Assembly (NCBI GenBank): GCA_016758965.1
Contig: JAEPRB010000003.1
Location: forward strand, 186,001 to 250,000
Length of the DNA stretch: 64,000 bases
DNA from: Circinella minor
Taxonomy: Eukaryota; Mucoromycota; Mucoromycetes; Mucorales; Lichtheimiaceae
Direction: 5' to 3'
Shown here: positions 49,860 to 61,785 of the stretch, one piece after another
Position numbering within the stretch: the first letter of the stretch is position 1
Layout of the letters: each line of letters begins with the position of its first letter
Program-made: the position numbers and the translations under genes
The notes under the pieces: model-generated
Told to the model about the DNA's origin: nothing
Seen by the model: only the letters and a program-made list of their open reading frames with translations
Database searches by the model: none

Positions 49860-52800
49860 TTACATGAATTCATCAGTATCTGAAATAGGGGTATATGCCA
49901 AATGATTTTTTTGTAAATATTCATGCAGCACACATTTAGCAACAATGGCTGCATGGTGTAACTTGGCAAAGGGTACAAACGGATACCTTGGTTCAATCGT
50001 AATACCAGCTTCACCACCAATCACAATACCAGGTCCATATTCACCTTTATCACATGCTGCCTTTTGTGTATCTGGAAACTGTTCCTTGAATTGTTCTTGA
50101 TTCATATGTTTATCTCCTTCTTTATATAATTTATATGCTTCTTCAAAATCTGTTAATGCTTGTCTGGCTCCTCTGGCCGCATCATGTGCTACTGTCGCTT
50201 TAATAGGGCTTGCTTCTTGTGGTTTATCGCTAATTAATGGTTCCAGTTTCTTGTTGGCAACCATTTCTCGACGTCTAAACGTATAAAAACGTACCATGGC
50301 CAATACATGCGCACATACTGCATAAAGTTGCATTTCACGTTTCTGTTGCAAGTTGCGCATAACAATGGATGCAAATGGGTATAATGACTCCCAGTGTGCA
50401 AGACTCTGGTATTTGTCGGGTTTCTTGTCTTGGTAATAAAAACTGAGAACGTAGTTCAAGATGGCATGCATATGGTCAATCAATCCAATGATTTCCTTGG
50501 TTCGTGGATCGCCACGATGCTTGTATGCTGTAGCCAATTTTCGAAACCTGATATATAATAATAATAATATAATGAATATTGTGTTATTACACACCATTAT
50601 ATATATGTATGTTTTATCTCATCAACAACCATTTTTCTATAGCCAATCCGTCCTACTATATATATACTATATACTATACTTACATAAAAGCATACATCTT
50701 ACATTGCTGCTCAGTTTCAGAATCGGATGATGTAGCATTTTTATATATGGGAGCTGGTGGTTTTTGCTGTTCAACTTCTTTGGTAATTATGGTAGATGAT
50801 GAAGATGAAGATGTACGGCGTTCACGTTCAATAGAAGAGCGTCGTGTAGATGAGTGTGAGCGTGCTCGAGGGGATCGAGATCTTGACTTGGCAGGTCGTG
50901 GTGAACGAGAACGTGCATTTTTATATGTTCTTGACAATGATGATGATGAGTGTTTACTTGTAGAAGGAGGTGATCGTGATCGTCGTCGCTGACGTTCCCG
51001 CTCCGAAGATGTAATAGATGACTGTCGACTATCTCTTCGATGACGTTTCCTATCATCCACTGAGCGATCCCGTACACGATCGTCAGAACGTCGCTTCTTA
51101 TCCTCATCATCCGTACGCAAACGGCTACTACTGCTACTATTATTATTATTATTATTATTATTATCCCGTCGATCTGATCGCCTTCGATCATCCACATCAT
51201 CATTCCTTCTTGAACTTCGTTTACTAGATGAGGACGATGATGTACGTTCTTCTTCCCTCTTGACTGCCGTTGCACGACTATTAATACTACTGCTTCTTCC
51301 ATTACTAGTGCTTGTACGTTCTTTATTATGAGTAGATGATGATGATGATGGTGGCGGTGGCGGTGGCGGTGATAAGGATCGATCTTTACGTCGCTCTTTT
51401 TCTTTATCTTCCGATACTACTGCAACTCCTGGGGATGATGAATGCTCTGGTTTTATTAATGTCGGCGGTGGTTCTCGTGGCGAAGGTGATGGACTAATTG
51501 TTTCACCTTCTTCAAGCTCCCGATCTGTATTAATGCTTCTTGGTCGTTCATCTTCTAGTGACGATGATGGCTTTCGCTTTGGAATTCGTGTAGATTTCAA
51601 AAATTCAGCATTAGAAGATGATGAATTGCGATGGGTACTAGATTTTTCAATTTTGGATAAAGGTGATTCACGTTTTTTATTATCAACGATGGAATCCGAC
51701 TTTGAAGAACGTTTTTCGGAGATATCTTTAATGACATCAGGTTTGTAACCATTTGTCATTGTTGGTTTAGGTGATAATTCATTAGATTTTGCTATTATTT
51801 TTGATGTTGATGTTGGTTTCGTTTCTGGTTTTGATTTACGCCCCGTAGTACTACTGTTAGTAGTTGGAGTAGTATCGGTAGCCTTAATGTTCGGTACAAA
51901 ATTCACATCATCAGTATTATTTGCTGCTGCGGTCTTGGGTGTCTTTGATGTTTTGATTTTATCTCGTGGTGCTATTTTAATCTGTAATAATCAAGTTAAT
52001 ACAACAGCTACCATAAATATATTTATCTCTTTCTATTATAACATCAAAATCACATCCACACACATCACTTCACATTTTTTTATCTTATATTTTTATTACC
52101 TTTTTCCTTTCTTCTTCAACCACTTGTTGAGTTCCCAAATGCAGGAGTAACCTAGGGCGTTTCGTAACTATATTGTCTTGTTTTCGATGCATATCAATAG
52201 CAGATGCCAATCTAAAATAAGTTTTTTTTTTTAATATTTAAACAAACAATAAATAAAATATTAATTACGTTAATAATTTTAATAATTTTAATTTCAGTTT
52301 TTTCATTGAAATTATTCTCTCCCTCTGATCCATTTTGTACGCCTATTTTCTTTATACCTTTTCAATCCAGCAATTTTACGCGTTTCCACAATATCATTCG
52401 TATCCAGTAAATGAATTTTCGTCACCAAAAGATCCTACGCAGTATAAGAATACAGGTTCTCAAGAGGAAAAAAAGGGATGGGGAAGCAAAACACATAAAA
52501 AAAAGAAATTAAGACATACAGGCACAAATTGTGATTTCCGCTTGCTGCTATTAATCGTCGTCGTAGACGATGGTATCTTGCTAACCGATTTCTTCGTTAT
52601 AGATGCTGCTGTTGATGTTGTTCCACGTGAATTATTTTGATTATTTGTATGATGATTACGAGAAGGAGTTGAATTGGATGATGAAGAAGAATCAGAACTT
52701 GTAGCTCTATGTCCTAAGGGTCCTCGATTCCGCTGACTATTATTATTATTACTATTACTATTAATGTTTTTGTGATGATTGTTATTTGTTGTCGATGAAG

Positions 52801-53466
52801 ATGGTGGTGTCGATCTTGGAACACTCGCAGCTGTAATTTCATTTAAAATATCTTGAACTGGATTAACAGCTTTTTGTTGTTGTAATAGTTGTTGCTGTTG
52901 ATGTAATCGTCTTTGTGGTGACGAATGTCTCTTTGATTCACGGTAGCGTCGAATTTGTTCTTCAGACATACCTTGAATTTCCTCTCTATTATAATAATAA
53001 GCATGATTAATAAGATCAATAATAATTTAATTATATACTATTTATTCTTTTTAAGTGTAATAAATAAACATATAGCCCCCCCCCTCTCCCCTCCTCCCCC
53101 CAACATAATTAATATAACCTACTGTTCTTTTATAATAGTATTAACGTCTCTTAATTTTACACCACCTCTTGTAGGTGGAACTATCTGCCGATTCTTTTTT
53201 GGTGGTATAAAGTTAGGGTCGTCAACAACATGATGGCGTATTTTAAGTCGTTGTCGATTGAGTTTAGCCACTGGAGGTATAGCCATCCAATTGCTTCCCA
53301 TGTGTGAGTCATCGAATTGTAACTCGGGCGCATGTCTCACCACCTCGAGGGGCAATTGGAACGTCCCGAATTGTGGTCGGCCGTTATATGCATACGGTAT
53401 CGTACCGTCAAACCCCGTCAGCGTTTCGTCGCAAAGTGATTTTAACTTTTCTGCATTCGATGGCAT
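49860..53466 (-). CDS. RS-like protein with possible Ebp1/AFF-type C-terminal homology domain
   Basis: Six or seven exons on the minus strand join without frame breaks. It starts MPSNAEKLKSLCDETLTGFD, continues LVTKIHLLDTNDIVETRK, then KRPRLLLHLGTQQVVEEERK. A very long Ser/Arg/Asp-rich region with RS, RDR and SSS repeats follows. The C-terminal helical domain (from about 50735 leftward) reads CKMYAFMFRKLATAYKHRGD, IGLIDHMHAILNYVLSFYYQ, SIVMRNLQQKREMQLYAVCA and VLAMVRFYTFRRREM. This resembles the C-terminal homology domain of AFF4 and the fungal Ell-binding protein Ebp1, which act in Pol II elongation; that assignment is tentative. The left 301-base gap to the previous gene is promoter and GA-rich sequence only. 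Confidence 0.65.
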
Positions 53467-55743
53467 TTGGCGGGAGGGAATGCAAAAGGGACAGAGAGGT
53501 AAACCAGAAAAGACAAACTATATGGTTTTTTTTTTCACCAAAAAAAAAAGAACAGAAGTTGCTAAAGAAAATAAAGAGACCAGAAAGAAAGAAAAAAGAG
53601 TGAGAGAGAAAGAAAAAAAAGAGGTTCAAGAAATGTGTTTTATATAATGTGGTATATAATGTATATATTTTGTTTTTGGAGTTAAAATTGGTTATAGTGG
53701 TTGAACGTAAAAGAAGAAAAAGAAGACGACGACGAGTGGAAAGGCGGAAGGGGGAAAAAGGAAAAAGTGTCCACTATAATAGCGTATCTTAGTTTAGAGA
53801 TTCCGTGGCTATGAAAACATGAGCTTTTTCGCCGTTTGAAAATATGATTTGCTCTTTTTGTATCAATTTGTTATTTGAAAGAGACCATTGTTTCTTATAT
53901 ATATTATTAATTTTAATTGGAGTACATTGTATTTAATCTGATTTAATTTGAAAGTATACAGTCAAAATAATGATCATTATAAGAGTAATAGTAATAGAAA
54001 TCATTGATTCAGTCCCTGTGAACGACTACAAACTTCTATGATGTGAAGAAAGAGAAAGAGCGGGGTAACCCAGATTTAGATGATTTTTTTTGGGGGAGGG
54101 ATTGGTACAAAAATGTTAAATGAAAATAGCCAATGGTAGCGGACATAGATGATCCAGCAAAGATAGTCTGCCAGATGCGCTGTGAGCATGGAATAATTTC
54201 AGCTTTTCTCATTTGCCTTTAAAACAAGGAACCATAAAAAAGAAAGCCAGGACAACAATGTATTCTTTCTCCTACTTTCATTATTACTATTATTTTAATC
54301 ACCAAGCAAAATTACTTTTTCTACTTACCTTATTAGTTACCATAACAATAAGGGAAGGCTTTTTTTTTATTACCATAGTATTGTTCACCACATATCACGG
54401 TAACATATGAAAAATAAATAAATAAAAGGGTTCAACCGAGAGGACTTTAATTTTACCTAAACAACTACAATTGCTACACCATAAACTTCTTGTCACACTC
54501 GAAAAGTAACGTGCATCTAAAAATATTTCTTTTTTTCTTTCTAAAAGTGACATATTTTTAAACTCTTCTTGTTTCACCAATACTACTTGTTTGTTGAGTA
54601 ATACTTCATTTTCTAATAGCAAGAAAATAGTCATAAAAAGAGTATTAATTTTGCTATTTTCAACATACTGATATAGCACAGGTTAATATTTTATCATTTA
54701 TATGTTTATGTTATATGCACTTAATATTATTTGTTACAACAATAGTTTATTTTCTTTTACCGTTCGTATCACCCTACTTTTGTCACGTTTCTCATAGCAT
54801 CATCGAGGCACAACTTTTTTTTGTTTGGTTCATTTTGTGCGGAGAGGCGCAGCGCACAACTAGTGATCTAATTCTTTTTTTTTGAGAGCTGGTAACTTAT
54901 AAAATGATGTGCATTCACTTCCTCTTTTTTATATCTATGTGTAAAACTAATAGTTAATATGTATAGATTATCTCTGACAAAAGGTTATCATATTTGGTAT
55001 TATCATCGTACTCCTAATTTTATTGATTTAAAGAATCATGTTGTTGCTCTTCAAAATTATTTATAATACGCTACAGCTCTATTCTTGATTTTTTTTAACT
55101 TGACTTTTACATATATTTACTATGTTTCAATTTTTTTTTTGTAAAAAGAAGCTAGACCACGATTGAAATGGTATAAAAAAAATAAGCCAATATAATTAAC
55201 AATATAAAGCGACTGTAATTACAACATGACTTTATATTTTTATGTTGTATAATTTTCAACTTTGACCCATAGCACAATTTAACATATTTTTATGGTTAAG
55301 TACCTGTGCATTTTAAACTACTAGTTCATTAAACCACCCCCTTTATTGATACTCCAATAAAGCATTCGACATCACGTGTCATCATTTCTCTTTTTATCGT
55401 CTATTTGTTTAGCAATAATGACAGTTTCTTCGAGGAGTTTTCCAATAATAATATACTCAAACATAAATTTTTCAAACTCGCTATTTAAGATTTGATTAAA
55501 GTATAAAATATGGCTAACAAGAAATAAATTATATTCCTATTACATACTATCCTATCCTTTTCTATAAATGACGATCCATTACAAAACATATCTATTAAAT
55601 GCAAAAATCCCCAAATTAGATGGTGGCTTTTTCGCTCCGCTTTGGGTTGCGGAGTCGTATTTCCAAGCATATTACTTTTTATCGACATTCTTTTTTTTTA
55701 CTATTACTTTTTTTTTTGACAGATCAACCTGAAAGCATAAAAA
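53467..55743. other. Divergent intergenic region
   Basis: Promoter space between the divergent 53466 gene and IMP4. The first 300 bases are purine-rich (CT-rich leader for the minus gene). One frame at 54395-54679 (minus) contains QEEFKNMSLLERKKEIFLDA, which reads like protein but has no recognisable family and no splice context; it may be a relic. Nothing else is supported. Confidence 0.45.
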
Positions 55744-57353
55744 ATGGTAAAAAAAAAAAAGAAAGATCTCAATTAATTCTATTTCTCATTATATTAGGTC
55801 ATTAACGTATTCTTATATATTTGAATATATTAATAATAGTTACGACGAAACACACGATTACGGCGAGAATATCTTTACCGAAAATCCCTCGAAAGTAAAG
55901 AACGAACTATTTATGAACGAAAAGAAGAGATCAAACGGGCAATCGAAGGTTAGAATTGAAATTATATAGTTGAAGCAAAACACAACACGAAAAAAGAAAT
56001 ACTGTTAAACTGAATTTTGAGTCGTCATTATTAATGGGTAATTGGTCTTTAAAAATATTATTATTATTATAAGATGGTAAACCGGTACCTACCGAACTTC
56101 GAAATATGAGTAAAGAATTAAAAGAAGATCTTCCATTTGATCAGGCACAAACTGGTAAGTAATGAATGAGACGTGTCAGACATATGAGGATAAGAGGATT
56201 AGATAGATAACAAATAATAATGAAAATGAGAAGGGTGGTTAGCTAAAGAATATTATGATATATTGTATAGAACCTAGCACACACGCCGATGATGAATATG
56301 CTCGTGCTGGTGTTTTTGATCCAAAAGTCGTAATCACAACCTCAAGAGATCCTAGTAGTCGGTTACAACAATTTTCCAAAGTAAATAATATCCGTATTAT
56401 TGTTTATGGATATCTATATATATATGGATGATTAATTTGATACATTATTATAATTTTTAGGAAATGCGTCTCGTTTTCCCTAATTCACAACGTATTAATC
56501 GTGGTGGTCATGTTATCAAAGATATTGTTGAATTATGTAGAAATAACGAAGTAACAGATTTAATTATTTTACATGAACATCGGGGCAAACCAGGTAAGGA
56601 AACAAAAATATTTTTGAGATGAGATTAGGTTTTTAAGAAAGGAAAAAAATTAATATTTATATATTATAAATTAGATGGTATGGTCGTATGTCATTTCCCT
56701 TATGGTCCAACTACATACTTTTCGTTACATAATGTTGTTCTTCGACACGATATTAAAGATCAAGGCACTGTATCAGAAGCTTTCCCTCATTTAATTTTCG
56801 ATAACTTTAATTCACGACTAGGTCAACGCGTAAGTTATCTATAAAATATAATAGAATGGATGGATTTCATAGATATACAATCTAATAATTTTATTTATGT
56901 AACCAGGTTACAAACATTTTGAAATATCTATTCCCTGTTCCAAAAGAAGACACTAAACGAGTAATGACGTTTGCAAATCAACAAGATTATATTTCATTTA
57001 GGTAAAGTAAAACTTGAGGTGAAAAAAAAGGAATCATATTGATGGATTTTAATTAATGAATGAGTTTATTTTTAATTTTTATTAGACATCATGTCTATGT
57101 AAGAGCTGGAAATACAGTTGAATTAGCAGAAGTTGGACCACGTTTTGAAATGAGAGGTTAGTATACTATTGGTTACATAATGTATATAATTATTATATAT
57201 TCTGGGGAGAATATAAAGAGGATATTAATATTTACTTTTTTTCCTCATGTAGTATACGAAATCAGATTGGGAACAGTGGATTTGACGGATGCAGACGTCG
57301 AGTGGCAATTGGCATCATTCACTCGAACGGCTGGAAGAAGAGTAGAATTGTAG
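55744..57353 (+). CDS. IMP4: U3 snoRNP protein IMP4 (Brix domain)
   Basis: IMP4 is part of the Mpp10-Imp3-Imp4 complex that pairs U3 snoRNA with pre-rRNA. Exon 1 appears to supply only the start codon (ATG 55744-55746, then GTAAAA). Exon 2 begins at 55840 with [20 protein letters not shown], the normal IMP4 N-terminus just after Met. Later exons give [60 protein letters not shown] and [20 protein letters not shown]. Next are [27 protein letters not shown] and FISFRHH-like YISFRHHVYV. The end is [17 protein letters not shown] to [13 protein letters not shown]. It is complete, about 290 aa in nine exons. Confidence 0.93.
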
Positions 57354-60300
57354 ATTATTTTAATTGTTATAAAAAAAGTATGATAGTGTTATTGATTCAT
57401 ATGATCAGCAAATACTATTATTGACTACATATATAGTCATCACTAAAACATGTACAAAATAATGCTTTATTGTACCAAGATATACAAATATATATAATAC
57501 AAAATCATCCAAAAAAAAAATAAAAAAAAGTATTATAACACTAAAGATGTTGATTAGTGTATACATATTGCTGTATTTATTTAAGCACCTGATTCATTTA
57601 CTTCACAATATATAAACTGACAGAAAAGCAGTCAATAATTACATTTATAATAGCACGATAAAAGAACACATAATGAAAAAAAAAAAGGAAAAAAACACAA
57701 GCAGCCATTATTATTATCGCTATAAAGCCCAATAAAGACATTCAACTTGATCCGATTAAAATATGACTATTAATTAAAAAAGGCTATAGACATTTTTTTC
57801 TTCCTATCGGATAATTACGACCCCACATTTTATTACCTTTTTACATTTCAAAAAAAATCAAAGAAAAAGTAACCGTGCACGACGATCTGAACGTTATATG
57901 AAGGATAAAAAGATCCACTTTTTTTCTCTCTATTATACATACATATACCAAATAAAGTTGTCTGTACACGTACATAATAATAAAACATTCAAAAAAAAAA
58001 GTAAATATTAGTTACATTGTATTTTTTTTCTTGGAAGAATAATAACATCATAATGCATGAATAAAGCAATAATAGAAGCAATAACAAATAACAAAAAATG
58101 GTTTGACGGGTTATTATAAACTTTGTCAGAAGATTATCCTATTTCAGAAATGGGGAAAAATGAAGCTTATAAATTCGTGCGTCATAGCGTCCGCCCAGCT
58201 GTTTCTTTTAATAAACAAATAATATATGACTTTATCTGGTAAGTTGATAAAAAAAAGGAGGGGAAAAGAAAGTTTGCTTACCCCAAACAACAAATAGTAA
58301 CAAAAAAAAAGTTTATTCACCTGAGATTAAAAACAAGACACAGCATTTGTTGGTTATTGTTTCTCCCACATTTTACTATTATATATAAGATTAAAAGTAT
58401 CATATTACTTTTATGCATATACATAAAGAATAGTATTTTTTGTATACGTGTTTCGATACTGTAGAATGTTTCATCGTTGTTATTATTATTCATTTATTCA
58501 TAAATTGATAATAGTCATAATAATAATAATATACTTACTATAAGTGACATGAAGAGAAAGTTTACTTTATATCAATTAATAAAGATGGTAATATGATTTG
58601 TTTAGAATACTCTGTTAGTTTTCCTTTTTTCCATCAGATAAAAATAATAAATACGTACTTATTGTTTGACAGAATTAAGAAATAGAAGGTAGTTGATGGT
58701 TTACGCCACAATAATAAAAAACAACCACAACTTCTTGTTTTCTTCTATTCATAATCATTTTGTTACAGGCTATGAAAAACTTTTTCATGTTACTAACTTG
58801 TATCTTTTTATTCTTATACAATACTAGTATTATACAACTATAAGATTTGGAGCATTTCATATTTACACTATTATATCCGTGTAGTAAAGAATAAAAGTAG
58901 AGTGTTGTGGCAAATGCAATGATGCTTTGTTCTTAATGGAGTATATATGATTCCATGACAGTAATCAATTAAGAAAACAAATTAACCATGTACACACTCA
59001 CACACACAGTTTTTTTCTCTCGGAACATGAGCCGATAAATTTGAACAAAAAAGAAGGATCTAACTAAAATATGTGTTACATTACCGAAAAAAAAAATGTG
59101 TTACATACCACCATCTACTTCAACCTAAAAGAAATTATAATAAATATACACAAGCGACAAAGATCATAGATATTGATTTGTTGAGCTATAATATAAACAC
59201 AATCTATTATTATTGATGGGCAAAAAAAAAGAGATGTCATATTTACGCCTTTTTTTCTTGTTTCTCATATTTTTTCCGCGATGGGCTGTGTATATATTAA
59301 TACTTCAGAATGAAACTTCTCATCATATTTAGAATACATGTGAGCACTTGATGTGGGAAAACAGATCTTCTGTTAAAGAAGGAAATATTTGTATTTACAC
59401 CACAACTTCACACACTGCTTTTTTTTTGTCTTAAAGGAATATATTGTTATTTTTTTTATTATTATTCTTATTATGATATATTGAATAATATAAACAATTC
59501 AGCAAAAAAAAAAGTCTGTTTATATGTATAATGTATAATTTCAACCTCTTAAAAAGCTTCTCGTTATATTATTATACTCCTGTAAGCAAAGAAAATAAAA
59601 CATAAAACCAGTTAAAGTTTAAGAACTACCCGATAGTGTGTGTGTATATTTTTTCCCAGGTTGAACGAGAGCAAAAAAAAAAAAAGTGTGGAGAGATTTT
59701 TATTTTGAGAGACCTTGTATTTATAATAAACAACGGAATCTGGTGTAGCATTACCCTAAACCTCAATTCTCTAGTGACACGGTCGCTTGTTGTCATGACA
59801 ATTTAAAACTCGCATTGGAGCAACAAGGTTGACAGTTGTTAGGCTTGAAAAGAAACAGCAAAAAATAAATAGCAGTACCCATATAAAAGAGAAGAGGCAA
59901 ACCACCTGCTTACCATTCATCGTCACGAATTTTCCCAGCTATTAGTAGAAAATAAAGAATTTGACAGTTATTCATGACGGCATAAAAGTGATCGTCAAAT
60001 CCATCTATAGTTGTACCAGTAGAATGTTTTCCGATGCCGGACAGTTGTTCCGAGAATGACAATATTATTTATGACGATGTTTTAGGTTCCACATAAGTAT
60101 AACCCTTTCAACCCCTCCTTTTTACCCCAGACAACAATCCTCCTTGAATGTCTTAAAAATCTAGGCACTGTTTTTTTTTTATTAACTTTGCGGAGAAAAT
60201 AGCCTAAAAAGGCTAACTGTTTCGAACATAGTAAAGAAAAAAGTAAGGTATATTATATTTGTTGTTAATATGTATATAATATACATATATAAAATGAATA

Positions 60301-60685
60301 TAGTAAAATTTGTTTATGCTAGTTGGAATATGAAATTTAATGCTTAATTATACGATGAACAAAAAAGAATAACAACAACAAAAAAAGAAAACGCCTAATT
60401 TTCTTTGTGTGTGGGGTTTGTTTTTTCTTGATAGTTAAATTTAGTTACTGATTGATAGTGGCACTAACCTAACGTTGTATACCTAAACGTAATAGAAAAA
60501 AAAACTTGTATAAAAAGATGAACACAAGAATGATAATTTAAGCTCTTTTCTTTGTATTGACTACATCTTCGTTCTCTTTTTTTTAATCTCATATTTATAT
60601 TTTATTACTTGCCAAAAACTATCATTCTTAGTAATAATTGCGTTTTTTTTCTTTTACTAAATATCTCAAAAAGTTACAACGAATC
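57354..60685. other. Long gene-free spacer
   Basis: About 3.3 kb without a supported gene: AT-rich, many A/T homopolymers, scattered CA/GT tracts. The IMP4 3' end is at the left and the promoter of the microprotein gene at the right. No tRNA or mobile element was recognised. Confidence 0.5.
60509..60517 (+). promoter_or_regulatory. TATA box (TATAAAAAG)
   Basis: It lies 177 bases before the ATG of the microprotein gene, with a T/C-rich leader between. Consistent with a real transcription unit. Confidence 0.45.
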
Positions 60686-61023
60686 ATGGTTATTGCTTCT
60701 TCAACTAGTTCTATTGAATCCTCGCTTAATGTAAAGCCCATTAATCTATCGGGAGGCCAATGGTAAGAAACTTGCTTAAAAAAATTACGCTTCCGTTTTC
60801 TTTGATTCATCTATAACATACTAAATATAAATTTTCTTTTTAAAAATTTAGTACGCATTGTGGTCAGGTACATAATAAAACACGAAAAGCCACGTTTATT
60901 ACAAAACTTGCTTTTCTGCTGTCAATTTTTAATCACATAAATGCTAATTTTTAATACAAACCAATTTTATTTCTATAGTATGGACATACACGCCCAACTT
61001 GTGCATTACTTCGACCAAAATAA
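60686..61023 (+). CDS. Zinc-knuckle microprotein, 45 aa, three exons
   Basis: Exon 1 (60686-60762) encodes MVIASSTSSIESSLNVKPIN then LSGGQ and ends in TG before GTAAGA. Exon 2 is only 16 bases (60852-60867), after TTTAG and before GTACAT. Exon 3 (60979-61023) ends in TAA. Joining them gives QCTHCGQYGHTRPTCALLRPK-type sequence, split here as QCTHCGQYGHT and RPTCALLRPK. This is a CX2CX4HX4C zinc knuckle. Three residues of the motif are completed only by splicing (the first Cys is TG|T), which makes chance unlikely. Such knuckles bind single-stranded nucleic acid or protein. It might also be the 3' end of a longer gene, but an in-frame stop lies about 50 bases above the ATG. Confidence 0.55.
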
Positions 61024-61785
61024 TCATTTTTCTTTTTTATTATAACAACAAAGACATCGTCATCGAAAAAGAAAAGTTTTTAAGTTTTTACCTAATATCA
61101 TATATTCTTCAATGTGTAATTATATACCCATCATTCGTTTTCTATTCATTTTTTATCACCAACCCTTATATTCAATGACGATCAAAATAACATTGACATA
61201 AAAAAATTCCAACAATATATCATCATCTTCTTGTGTTTTATCTTCCATTTTTTTTTTCCCTATCAACCAAAAATACTCGAATAGTTGTAATTTACGACGA
61301 CTTCACTTTTTCTTTTGTAAATATCATTATATATTTTCCTTTGATAACATACTTTTATATCACTAACAATCAAAAAAAAAGCCATACTATTATTATATAC
61401 AATATTGTATTATTCTTCACACAAACACCATATCATCATCTATATATTTCATCCACCACATATTGACATTTTTGTGTTTTTTCGCTTACTCTATTTTTTT
61501 TCTATTATCTATATAGCACATGTTTTTACTTTTTTTTTCTATTTTTTTTTTCTGCAACTTTTATATAAGAATTTCACATATTTCCTAATTAAGTACACTG
61601 TATGAAGAATAATTCCCAACCAATTGCTACTACTATAACTTCTCCTCTATGATGATAAACCCTTTTTCTTTTATCAAAACAAAAATTAAAATAAAAGCTT
61701 ATTTTATAAACTATTTATAATACTAATAAAACTGGGAAGAAGATGTTTAAGTCCCGTGTTCATTTATAGGTTGTTATATTTTTGT
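61024..61785. other. Convergent 3' spacer
   Basis: AT-rich DNA between the microprotein gene (+) and the glutamine-synthetase-like gene (-). Open frames here are Phe/Tyr/Ile-rich artefacts of T-runs. Confidence 0.5.

Noticed and set aside
54395..54679. 94-codon minus-strand frame (contains QEEFKNMSLLERKKEIFLDA)
   Set aside because: Protein-like in part, but no start context, splice partners or recognised family; left as possible relic only.
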